NCBI GenBank assembly: GCA_008692225.1
Contig: VICG01000003.1
Span: 264,001 to 328,000, forward strand
Length of the DNA stretch: 64,000 nucleotides
From: Monilinia fructicola
Lineage: Eukaryota; Ascomycota; Leotiomycetes; Helotiales; Sclerotiniaceae
Direction of reading: 5' to 3'
Shown: positions 23,903-34,559 of the stretch, piece by piece
Position numbering within the stretch: position 1 is the first letter of the stretch
Layout: the number at the start of each line of letters is the position of its first letter
Translations under genes and position numbers: made by a program
Notes under the pieces: model-generated
Database searches by the model: none
What the model was told of the DNA's origin: nothing
What the model saw: only the letters and a program-made list of their open reading frames with translations

Positions 23903-24529
23903 AGAGGGTTTAAACGATCGTTTTCTAAATCGTGTGTTTTTAATCTAAATTTCAAAATTTTTTTAATTCTTTTTAATTAATAATAATTTGATTAATTAAA
24001 CTTTTTATATTAAAATTAATATTATATAAAAAATTAAACATTAGCTATTTATTAATATTTTTATAATTATTTATATTCAATTAATAATAAAGTTATTAAA
24101 AATTGAAAATGGAATTTTAATTGCTTAATGTAATATTCGCTTATATAATTTATTATTAATATATTGTTTTAATATTATTATAAATTCAATTTTTATTTTA
24201 TTTTATATTGTATAAAACTAAAAATTAATTAAATTATAAATATTTATTAATATTATAATCTTTTAAATTTTAAATTATTTTAAGTTTAAAATAAGAAATA
24301 ATTAAAATTCAATAAAATTAAAAAATATAATTTATATTTTAAAATATTATAATAAAATAAGAATTGAACTTTTTATATTTTTAAATATATATTTTAAATT
24401 CTTAAGTTTTAAGGATTTAGAATATATATTAAAAAAAAGATTATTTTAATTAATAAAATACTTTGAAAGATATAAATAAAAAATTTGGATTAAAAACACA
24501 CAATTTAGAAAACGGCTGTTTAAACCCTT
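23903..24529. mobile_element. AT-rich element with terminal inverted repeats (RIP-mutated MITE or DNA transposon relic)
   Basis: The two ends are inverted copies of each other. The left end reads GGGTTTAAAC-GATCG-TTTTCTAAAT-C-GTGTGTTTTTAATC; the reverse complement of the right end reads the same with only a few differences (AGCCG for GATCG, T for C). TIR length is about 45 bp, or more allowing mismatches. A TA dinucleotide flanks both outer ends (23901-23902 and 24530-24531), as with Tc1/mariner/pogo target duplications. The roughly 540-bp interior is almost entirely A and T with no open frame, as expected after repeat-induced point mutation. It is non-autonomous or a relic. The superfamily assignment is only suggested by the TA flanks. 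Confidence 0.75.
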
Positions 24530-24537
24530 TAGCAAAC

Positions 24538-24557
24538 CATTGGTTAATTAACCAATG
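24538..24557. other. 20-bp perfect palindrome with two CCAAT boxes
   Basis: CATTGGTTAATTAACCAATG is self-complementary over all 20 bases and contains ATTGG and CCAAT back to back. It lies 8 bp outside the right end of the TIR element. Confidence 0.9.
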
Positions 24558-24599
24558 AAAAAGATCGAAGCTTATAGATGGGGTTAAGTAAATACTAGA

Positions 24600-25040
24600 C
24601 TACCTTCCGTTGCCAGCCAGAGCCAGCATGTAAGAGAGAATCTGCCCCGTGGTAAATACTTCCGTCCACGTCCCCGCTGGATCGTCGCGCGTCGATACGC
24701 ACATTCTCGATCGAACGATCCGTCGTCGGAAGATGAAGGCGGCGCGATGTGATATATAAGATGATCTTACATACCGTCGCACTGATTTTCCTCCGCGCTG
24801 GCGCGCACAGCGCCTCTTTTTGTAGAGCTGCCATGTCCTGCAATGTAGGTACTTTGTTATGAATTAGATATATCTAGCTTCTCCCATCCCCCATCCAGTA
24901 TCCACCATCCACAATCCACTTCTCGTCTCAAAGTATATAGCATAGAGCATATAGCATGCAGCTTCTCCTCATAATATAAGCTTCCCAGCCAGCAGGAAGG
25001 AGTAGGGCCCATGAAGATCTTAGCCCATTCCTCGCACTAA
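24600..25040 (-). other. Possible exons of an unrecognised minus-strand gene
   Basis: On the minus strand a TTGCAG acceptor (about 24844) precedes a short open segment (MAALQKEALCAPARRKIS) that ends at a strong donor GTATGTAAG (about 24775). Further downstream another frame reads STRDDPAGTWTEVFTTG and QILSYMLALAGNG up to a stop at about 24600. Upstream, EEWAKIFMGPTPSCWLG is open at about 24970-25020. The segments look protein-like and carry splice signals, but I could not join them into one model and do not recognise the product. Confidence 0.22.
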
Positions 25041-25400
25041 ATCGCATAGCAAGCGCCAAATCGAAGCCACCAGCGAGTGAACTTTCTCGTGACCTCGTTC
25101 ATCTAGATCACGTTGGCGCGATGGATGTGCGTTTTCGTACCCGACGGTACCAAAATATTGACACATGCAGAAAAGATAATAGGAGAACAAGAGTGAATGA
25201 ACAATAAAAGATAAGCATGTCGTATGAAGCGGTGTATATATATTAGCATCTTGATATGGATGTCCTAGCCATGCGCGAAAGCTCGGAGTCTTGGCAGTAT
25301 TATCTGGGGAGAGGAAAGGGAAGTTGGCATTGGGAGTTTCTTTTTTTTGACCTGGCTTGGTTGGGTATGTTGGGGTATATTGTAGATTTGTGATCATTAG

Positions 25401-25458
25401 TGTTGCTGTTGTTGCTGTTGTTGCTGTTGTTGCTGTTGTTGCTGTTATTGTTATTATG
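25401..25458. repeat. (GTTGCT)n repeat
   Basis: Five to six tandem copies of a hexamer-like GTTGTTGCT unit, read as a Thr/Ala run on the minus strand. A G-rich run (GGGGGAGGGGCGGTGGGGGG) follows at about 25536-25556. Confidence 0.85.
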
Positions 25459-25529
25459 TTTAATTTTATTGTTATTATAATTATCGCTACTTGGAGTTTG
25501 AAGTGGTTGATAGATACCGACATTGTCAT

Positions 25530-27356
25530 AGAATAGGGGGAGGGGCGGTGGGGGGGCGTTTCAAATGAGAGGGAAGCGAAAGAGAGGGAGAAAAAGTAAC
25601 CTCGGAATTCTTTGTCAACGTTTAACTAATTACCGTGATAAAATGAAGTAACTCGGTATAATTTGTTCTTGATAATGGCAATGAGAATAACAGTATGAAC
25701 AGTGCTGAAAGAAAATTGATGGTGTTAAAGTTAAGTGAAAACGAAAGGTTGAAGCAGAATTCAAAATGATATTAATATCTTGGAACTATTTTCGAAGTAA
25801 GGCTAATAATACAGTATTACATATAGGTTTTCCGACATGAACGCTTGCTTAAAATTCAAAGCACCTTCTATTATATACATAAAGTACGGATAGACTATAC
25901 TAAAAACGAGAAGGGCTTTGCAATTACAACCGCGATATTTTCGCCAGAATATTGATTCCCTAGAATTCACACGGTAACCTTATATTCCGAGATGGAAACT
26001 CGAAGGGTGCGAGCGGAATCGCATCTCAGGTCCCTGCATTGGGGAATGAGGCTCTGTCTGAATGGAATGTCGGGAAGCGAAAGATCCTCCCTCGCGTGGG
26101 GAGCGCGAGGCCATCATGGAGGAAAACTCGTCCGACAGTCTGACTTATGATAGAACTGCAAGGTCTCCACGAGCGCATCAATGACATCGCACTGGGATCT
26201 ACACATCACGCTCCATGTGTCTTAAGCTAGAAATCCTACTGAGATGATGATTGTAGGGTTATTCCACAGCCATGAGGATTTTCAGCAGTCATTTGGTGTG
26301 TGTTGAGTTTTACCTAGTAGGATAGTCGCGGTTCGCGCAAGGTGAAAACTTGTGAGTAATATGGCTATATACGCAGCTAGATCGATGCATAGTTGATATA
26401 AGATATATGACGGTATCGCGCAATGACAGCGGAAAGGTAGTTCTAGGGGTAGTGGAAGAACGTGAAGAGGTGTAGGGATTTGCAACACAAATGCAACCGA
26501 GCACTCAAGATATTGTGGTTGCTATTTTGCATTCCTGTTGTTTGTCCGACGTGGTGAAGAGGATACTGATCGGAAAGATATTCGCCAAAGACGGTAAACT
26601 ACTCCAGTGCAGTGGGAGTACCCTCAACAGCAACATGAACCCATTCGCATTTCCTTCCACCAAAACGTCATTCATCCTGAACCTATCTATCTATCTATCT
26701 ATCTATCCTGCTCTCTATCTGTTGCCATATTAGACCCCCAGGTCCCCAAATCCCCTCAAAAAAGACAAAAAGAAAAAACATCACACCCATCACTCACCGT
26801 CCGAGAATTACCGAGAACCACCCCCTCACACCAGCAAGCCCACACCCAAGTATTCCTAGCCTCTAATCCTCCACAACCAATTGCAAATATCCAAAACCGC
26901 TCCTTATACGTCGGATACCAACGATACAATGACCTAGCCATTTAACCCAATGATGTTTAGTTGGAACTACCTAGAACGGGTGGATCCGGTATGTAATGAC
27001 CTAGGCATTAAACAACTGGTGTTGTATTATCAAGTACGTACGAGTGAGTGAATGCCTGATGTATCAAATTTGATTATCTAATCATCATGAAGACAGTGTT
27101 ATTCTATGGGGTATTTATTGAGTCATGACTTATGCCCGCCGCCATCTCGTGAAAATTAAATGTGTCATTCCTGTTTGGTTAATGATCCAGCAATTCTCTA
27201 CAAGCATACATGTTGAGGCATGTACACTTTGATTATTTATCAGAAAACTTTTGTTCAGAAAGCCAACGCCCGTGTTATGACACCTCCTGCACTCCTGGAC
27301 TCCCAATGCCGACTAGTAGAACGATAGATCTTGAAACATATTCCTCTCCTGTTTAT
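25530..27356. other. Gene-poor stretch with (CTAT)n
   Basis: About 1.8 kb with no supported gene on either strand. Contains a (CTAT)n microsatellite at about 26682-26706. Confidence 0.5.
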
Positions 27357-28663
27357 TTACCACTTTTTTGCTTCGTATCCACCCGGAGGGCTTGTTTCAA
27401 ACTTGCCTTCTTTGGCCTGGTCCCAACTGGTACTCAAAGCAGTACCATTACTTTCCACGTAACTCTTCATCATTGCTCTCTTTGCATCCGGACTGCCATC
27501 TTTATAGATTTTTTTGAAGAAGGCTGACAGAGGATCTGATCCAAATTCATCGTCATCTTCGACAATTGCCTCGCCCCCTTCTTTCTTTTCGGAGGTCAGA
27601 GCAGAAGTTGCGAGGGCATCCCAGTTCTTAGGACCACTGCGAGATGATGTTGGGTAAGATGGGGCTTTATCTTTATTGGCTTGGGGATTCAGGATGGCAG
27701 CTGGAATTTCCGACTTGTTTTCCTCCGTTGATTTGCTGGCGATGGGCTTGGTTCCTTCCAAACTAGACCACTTGAGTCCTTGCTTTGACTTGTGCAAATC
27801 AATCTCGACTTTATTTGGGGTAATGTGGAATTTGCTCTTGGAAGGATCAATTTGTGCATAAAGTGGTGAGGCAGTGAAGTCGTACGTAGTGTCAGTTTGT
27901 CCGATTGGGAATGAGACTTCAACCTATGACGCATTAGCTTGTATATACTATGACGGCTGAGTTTTGACATACCTGTCCATCTTCGATAGTAATTTCTGCG
28001 CTTTCCTTCGCAACACCCTTTGCAAAAATTGTAATGGTAACCGTTGAGTTTGATTGGAACCACCTATGTGACCTGTTAACTTTCTGCGTGCAACTCGGAA
28101 GTCTGGTATACGCACTCTTGTCTGATCTTTTCCTTTGGGGTAACAACTGGAGCAGATACTGGAGCAGATACTGGAGCAGGCGAAGAAGCTACAGGCTTTT
28201 CTGGTGCTTTACCCTTCTCCACCTTGACGGCTTCTTTCTCAGGGATTTCCTTGACAGTACATTGATTACACTCTGCTTTGTCACCACCTGCCAGTTCATA
28301 ATCCGCCTTGACCTTTGCCTGCCAAATAGTTAAGCCCTTCTCCTTCTCATTCTTCTGTCTGCACCAATTTAAGCACAATCTCGAATCCCCGAACCTGCCC
28401 AAACCATGAAGAGCAACCGCACGACGAAATTGTGCAGTAGCGACAAGTTCACGACGAGAACGAGCAATAGCTGCATGAACGGCAGCCTCGGCATCTGCGA
28501 GAGCAGCTTCGTGATTTTGGGCACGTTGGTTCGCTGTAGAACGGAGTATGAAGTAGTTTGGAGACGTAGGGCTTTCTGCGAGAGCTTTGGTTAAGTGAGC
28601 GATGGCTGCGGGGTAATCTTTCTTATCAATGGCAGCAGAGCCTAGAGCTGCTTGGGTTGACAT
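27357..28663 (-). CDS. SGT1: Sgt1 co-chaperone (TPR-CS-SGS)
   Basis: Sgt1 is an Hsp90/Skp1 adaptor needed for kinetochore and SCF ubiquitin-ligase assembly. Three exons (28663-28116, 28063-27973, 27923-27357) give 401 residues in frame. Introns are 52 nt (donor GTGCGT, acceptor CATAG) and 49 nt (donor GTATGT). TPR helices occupy residues about 1-120 (YPAAIAHLTKALAESPTSPN, AALADAEAAV). A Pro/Ala/Val linker follows. The CS domain starts at KIRQEWFQSNSTVTITIFAKGV and runs through FHITPNKVEIDLHK. The SGS domain ends the protein (DPLSAFFKKIYKDGSPDAKR, MMKSYVESNGTALSTSWDQ). Splicing restores the conserved Trp after KIRQE, which supports the unusual first donor. Complete and ordinary in length. Confidence 0.95.
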
Positions 28664-28889
28664 GATGGTTGTTGTATTGTTGTATTGTTGTATTTCTCAG
28701 ATTTAAATATCTTTGAGAGGATTCTGCGATGGTGTTGTCAAAGAATTGTTGAAAGTTGAAGAAATAACGTCTTTGCGAAAGGATGGGAAGATTAAGAAGT
28801 GTTGGTTGTTGGTTGTTGGTTCATATAATTTCCAAGTTGTTCTATTGGTATTTTGAACTGGAACGTTCGACAGCTTAGACAGCTCAGCC
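28664..28889. promoter_or_regulatory. SGT1 upstream region
   Basis: A short stretch upstream of the SGT1 ATG with TTGTTG repeats (about 28670-28690) and a GTTGGTTGTTGGTT run (about 28800-28820), ending at the AT-rich island. Promoter function is inferred from position only. Confidence 0.35.
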
Positions 28890-28899
28890 TTATCGATAG

Positions 28900-29990
28900 T
28901 TCTTTATAATTTGTAGCATTATAAATAAATACTAAATAAGTCGCCTACTTTACTTTTTGTTATCCTCTTTATTTAGCTAGCATTTTATACTAAAAAACGG
29001 TTATTTTAATGTATTAATAATTTTTTAAAAAAATTATATATTTTTAAAATTTTAATTAAAGCTTTTTTATATAATTATTAATAGATTTTAAAAATCTTAA
29101 ATTTTTACGATTTTTTTAATAAAAAATAATAAAAGATTATAAAAAGCTAAAATTATAATTTTCAATTTATATATAAATCCTATACAAAATCAAAATCTTG
29201 AAAAAAAAATATATTTATTTAACGAGAATAGCTAAAAATAAACTTTAAATTTTTCAAGAATCTTAAAATTAATTTTAATTAAATTAATTTTTTTAATAGT
29301 ATATTATTATTTAATTAGTATTTAATATACATTTTTTAATTTTAACGATAAAACTTTAAATAAAAGATTTATAATTTTAATTTATCTATTAAATATAAGT
29401 TATTATATATAATTTAAAAGAACTTATTTATTATATACTAATTATAAATCATTATATATAATTTAAATAGCTTATTTATTATATATTAATTAATAAATTT
29501 TATTAAAATTTTATAAATCGTTTTTGTTTAAAACTTATAAAAATTCCTTAAAGTTTTTAATTTTATATATAATTTCTATACAAATCTAAAACTAAAAATT
29601 CTAATTTTTTATAATTCTATATTACTCTTTATAAAAAGTTATAAAAATTTATATATAATTATATAAAAAAAAATTTAATACAATTTTAAATTTTTTTATA
29701 AAGAAAATGTGAATTGTAATAAACCTAATCTTTATTAAGATTAATTAATACTTTTTGATTATAGTTATTAAGATATACTATCTTAACTATTTTTGTTAAT
29801 AACATTAGTAACGTTAACAACATTGCTTTTATTGATATGCTAAGGCTATTAACTTTATTATTGTTAATTTCTTTTGTGATGATCATTACAATAAATGTAA
29901 ATGTAAATGTAAGTATAAATGTAATTAAATGATATTAAAAGCATAAACATTTGAATATTGAGAAATAATCCTTCATTTGATATTATTACA
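28900..29990. other. AT-rich island, likely RIP-degraded repeat
   Basis: About 1.1 kb of nearly pure A/T with scattered single G/C and no reading frame, set between two housekeeping genes. Composition resembles the interior of the TIR element at 23.9 kb, but I found no inverted ends here. Near 29399-29497 a roughly 49-bp unit is duplicated in tandem. Confidence 0.7.
29399..29497. repeat. Tandem duplication, about 49 bp x 2, inside AT island
   Basis: Two adjacent copies share the core ATTATATATAATTTAAA then CTTATTTATTATATA, with a few substitutions. Confidence 0.7.
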
Positions 29991-30060
29991 TTAGGGTATT
30001 ATAAAATCATAAATATAAATCATCAATGCCGCTCATGTAGGCTTCTCTTCTACAACTCAG

Positions 30061-32420
30061 CTATAGAAGTTTTACGTCTCCATAACGTTTGGAAAACATT
30101 CCCAAGGCCTTCATGGGAAAAATAAACTTGTAGTTAGGGTACGAGATCATACAACTCTTGTTGAATACACCCTCAATGGCTTCCTGTAGCCACTCTCCAT
30201 TCGCCTGTTGTCTGCTCATGATAAGCTTAAGGCCTTTCTCAATTGGTGCACGATCTGGATAGTTGGCTTCTAGTAAAGCAATACATGCCCAAGCAGTCTG
30301 GACAACTTGAGAACCAGATGGATGCTCAATATATTCTGCTTTCTCACATGACTGATGATATGTTAGAACAACCTGAAATAATTATTTGATACCTGCTTAC
30401 CTTGTAACTTTCAGACCATCCGCCATCACTTCTTTGTTTCGAGATGAAAAAGTCACATCCTTTCTTTACATGCTCACTATTCTCATAAGTCTCTCCGATG
30501 CTTGCAAGACTCTCAAGAGCGAACATCCCAGCGTAGGTAAAACAAATACCCCAACTACCATACCAGCTGCCATTAGGATATTGTGCCCTTCTGATGTATT
30601 CAATAGCTCGACTCTTGAAAGCTTTGATTTCCGTGGCGCGATAGTCCGGATAGTATTTTGTAAATAACGATAACGCAGTGACCACAGCAGTTGTACATTC
30701 AGGATAGTCATATTCGATCATGATTCTGCCGAATACTTCTGCTGCATTCAACATCTCTAATCTTTCTGAGCCCCGAGTTGGTTCATATGACGCACAGCCA
30801 CCAGATTTATTCTGGTAGGTGAGAAGGGTATCTATAGCATCAAAAATACGTTGATCTTCAAGTAGAGTGGGATATCCCGGAGTTCGTTGTAAAAGGATCA
30901 CAGCTTTCAGGGCTTCAGAGATACAATCGCTAACAGCATATCCTTGGTCTTTATTACTGAAGCCCCAGGCTCCTTTGCGTTGCTGGCGATAGCAGATATC
31001 TTGATCATCAACATTCTCTCGAATTTGCTGGTCTTCAAGAAACTCGAGCGCCTTGGTCAACATTGGTCGCCATCTTGGATCTTCGGCCAAGCCGGCATCC
31101 ATTACGGCTTGGATCAAGAAGGCGGTGTCCCAGCACTGTACTCCATTTGTTCCATTCATCAACATACCTTCATCCTTGACCCACATGAAATCTGCCATTC
31201 GCTCACGATGTCTCTGTACCGAGTAGGCATTAGGCCCTTCTCGGATATAGCATGCAAGAAAGTTCATGGGTCCGTTGACTGGTCCAAGGTTGGAAAAGTC
31301 TGTATTTTTATCTTCCATCTGGATCAATTTGAACACCCAATCTTCAGCTTGCTTGGCCAATGCATCAGTCCGGAGATATGGGTTATAGATGTTGACAAGG
31401 AACCAATTTGCTGTATTCAGGAGCCATGATTTTGGGTGATAGTTATCTTTGGGATGAATACTGTTTCGATTTCCCGCCCAATCGATAGCCGCATAAGGCT
31501 CTACGAAAAGCTCTTGTCGAAGTTGCTCAACAATGGAAGTAGTTTTGTATGTGAACTTTTTAGACCAGATGAATGACATCGGTGCATAAACCTGACGCAT
31601 ATGGATCCACCATCTCCAAGGATGAAAAGGTACCCAGTCAGGCAACAGCCAAAATTCTGGTGGTACCGGGTTGACGATGTCCCATTGACATACACCAAGA
31701 ACACTGAGCCAGAACTTTGCCCAATGTGGTCCATTTTTCGCACCACCAAGCTTGTGCAATGTTCCTCTAGCCTTGATCATCCGTTCATCCTCTTCACTTA
31801 CTCCAACTAAGCGGAGAACTGTATAATTCATAGCAGTTCCAAAAACAGTGCTCTCGCCCTCAATATGTAATCCCCATCCTCCATCGTCTGGATGTGCTCG
31901 CGCAAAAAGGTAATTCTTTATTTCTGTTGCGATATGATCGGGAATTGGGGTCTCTGTGACCGTCCAAGTGATGACAAGACCAGGGAGCAAAAACATTGGA
32001 CCACCATATTCACATGCCCAATTTCCAGGAGGAAGTTGAAGGTGTTGGAAGAATTCAAGGCAATTATTGACAGAATCAAGAGGAGTTTGGGCTTTTGGTA
32101 AATCAGGTAGATTCTATTCATATCATCAGCAACAATGGATGGAGCTTCGTGTGGTTTAGTATTCCTACAGTTGGCAATCCCAGAAAGTACTTGTCTGCAG
32201 TTGTTTGTGGCCATTCTGCAGCATCTTCGTCATCTTCGAGGTAGTGCCATGTCTGTCTACCCCTTTCATCTAGTAAACGCCATCGAGAATAATCGGTACG
32301 TTCTTGCAACTTTGGTCGCTTCGCAGATTGTGTAGTTACTGAAGAATCAAATGATCTCTTTTCACCTGTCTTTGGCTGATTCTCGGAATTTTCTGGCGCG
32401 TTGATATTGGTTCGCGTCAT
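30061..32420 (-). CDS. ERG7: Lanosterol synthase (oxidosqualene cyclase)
   Basis: Cyclises 2,3-oxidosqualene to lanosterol in ergosterol synthesis on ER/lipid-particle membranes. Three exons (32420-32169, 32113-30401, 30351-30061) join in frame to 751 residues; introns are 55 and 49 nt. The first junction reads [23 protein letters not shown], as in fungal cyclases. Family features include [40 protein letters not shown], the catalytic Asp at about residue 480 in [12 protein letters not shown], several QW repeats ([30 protein letters not shown]) and the C-terminal [18 protein letters not shown]. The usual DCTA around the catalytic Asp reads DCIS here. The N-terminal 40 residues are a polar extension. 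The gene is complete. It is divergent from SPO11, with about 500 bp between start codons. Confidence 0.96.
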
Positions 32421-32915
32421 TGTAGAAAATATTAAGTTTTCAAATTATCAATTGTATCATTTATGTATTAGCTGTGAGCTGTCGAGGTGAGGTGAGGTGA
32501 GCTGGAATGAGTGAGGTGAAGTGAGCTGAGCTGACCTCGGGAGATTCAATTTACTTGAGTACAAGTAGAAACAAGAAACAATCAATAATCTCAGGACCAA
32601 AGGCGGTCAGAGATGGCAGTAAACATCGGGATCATCCGAATTAGCGTGACCCATTTATTTTCAACTCTTATTCTCATGCTCACTCTCGTCTCGTTGTCCC
32701 CTGATCTTCATCTTCATGTTCATGTTCATGTTCAAAGGTCCAAAGATTCAATCCTTCAATCGTTCCAAATTGAAACTTCCAATTCAACAGGTCAAAAATT
32801 CGACAATCACTATATATTATGTGAATTCCTTCGTTGCACTTCACAAACCTCTGCAAGCGATGAAAATGCCCTTCTGCGTCAAGCTGATATATTTTGAATC
32901 AATATTGAGAATGCC
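32421..32915. promoter_or_regulatory. Shared ERG7/SPO11 intergenic promoter region
   Basis: 495 bp between divergent start codons. On the ERG7 side it contains a GAGGTGAGGTGAGGTGAGCT direct repeat (about 32484-32535). On the SPO11 side are TTCATCTTCATGTTCATG repeats (about 32706-32733). Promoter function for both genes is inferred from position. Confidence 0.5.
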
Positions 32916-34559
32916 ATGGACTTTGATCTTTTACCGGATATCTTGAGAGAGGCAACAGAATCGTCTTCTTCGAACCAATTGCTACATGACTTACCTTCCA
33001 GTAGATTAATAAGTGAAACTGATGTCACAGAACACAGTGAATGCCAGAAATCTAGTTCCTCCCAACCAGAACCTCCCATCGATATCGCTAGTTTTCCAAC
33101 ATTGCCAATATCAACACTTGCGAAGAGTGAGCAGCTTGATCCTGGAAAAACTTCCAATCTTTCTTATCAAGCAGGGCATGCAATATCTAGAATTGAAGAA
33201 ATTTGCGAAGCTATGACGGACTGTATCATTGGAAGAAGAAAACAGTTTTCAATCTGTCTGAGGTCTCGAAACCTCAACATGAAACATGAAGCTAAAGACA
33301 GCAAAGAACCATCTTCTTCGAGGACTATAACTGTGCAGTTTCCGAATTCTTCACCTCGAGAAGCGTGGAAGTTTAGTAGGTCTGAAGCCCTTCCATGATG
33401 GCTCATACTAAATTAATGAAGGTGCCTTGCTGCGAATACTCGAACTTTCTCATGAGGCGCTTGTCACAGGTAACATCATTACCAAAAGGTCTGCCGCTAC
33501 CGTTGGAAACCTAAGTCCCTTTTTAGACTGACTGTTCATATCAGGGACATGTATTATCGAGATCCAGAACTCTTTACGAAGCAAGTGATCGTGGATCGTT
33601 TTGTAGATGACATCGCATACACTCTTGGGCTGAAGCGTGATGATCTGAATGTGGTCAGTGAATTTTACTCCCAAACTGCCTCGCCTTATATCTAATTCGT
33701 AAGTTGCAGATGGCAGCCGCAAAAGGACTAGTAGCAGGCTTCTTTGTTATCACAAGAAAAACGTCTGTCATAGACTACTCCTCAGCGGCAGAAGTTTGCT
33801 CCCCATACTCCCCTATTTCAAAAGCTTTTACTAATTCTTTTAGTCAAAATTGGTGCCATGGGTGAAGGAAATTGAGCATATCGATCTTTCACAGGTTAAA
33901 TGGATATTGGTTATTGAAAAGGAGGTTGTATACATTCATCTACGTGACTGCAACGTCTCTAACTCCGTATAGGCAACTTTTCGCACATTGGCAGAAAAAC
34001 GATATTGGGACTCTTCGATCGCCGGGAAAGGAATCTTACTTACAGTACTAATCTCGCTTCCTGTTATGATCCATCTTTCGTTTACTGATCTTCATAGGCT
34101 AAAGGTTATCCTGATATACAAAGTCGGCAATTCCTCCACTATTTAGAAAAGCATTTTCCTTTAATAGCGATATATGCTCTGGTAGACTTTGATCCTGATG
34201 GTATAGGGATTATGTCCACATATAAACACGGTTCTGCCGCCCTCGCCCACGAAAATGAAGATTTGTCTGTGCCTTCCATATGCTGGCTCGGGCTTAGAAG
34301 CACAGATATGATGCAAGGGGGAGAAAAAAATGAGGGCCTACTGAAACTGACGAAACGCGATAGGCGACTCGCACTGATGATACTACAGAGGAACGTGTGT
34401 CAAGATAATGGGGATGAGGAAGAGTGGAGAAGAGAACTCCAAATTATGTTGATGCTCAATAAGAAAGCAGAAATACAGATCATTGGGAATGGCGACGCGT
34501 TAGAGGACTGGCTCAATAGAAAGCTAGGAGATCACAATATCAGATTGGGATTATCATGA
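32916..34559 (+). CDS. SPO11: Meiotic recombination endonuclease Spo11 (topoisomerase VI A-like)
   Basis: Makes the programmed double-strand breaks that start meiotic recombination. Seven exons (32916-33375, 33422-33488, 33545-33653, 33710-33793, 33844-33924, 33973-34044, 34098-34559) sum to 445 codons, i.e. 444 residues. The second intron junction yields TKRDMYYRDPELF with the catalytic Tyr at about residue 180 in the 5Y-CAP domain. The Toprim domain has VKWILVIEKEATF (metal-binding Glu), GKGILLTAKGYPDIQSRQFL and ALVDFDPDGIGIMSTYKHGS (DxD), then SICWLGLRSTDM. The N-terminal about 90 residues are Ser-rich and variable. All six introns are 46-56 nt. All key residues are present and the gene looks functional, suggesting a sexually competent lineage (inference). 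Confidence 0.95.
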
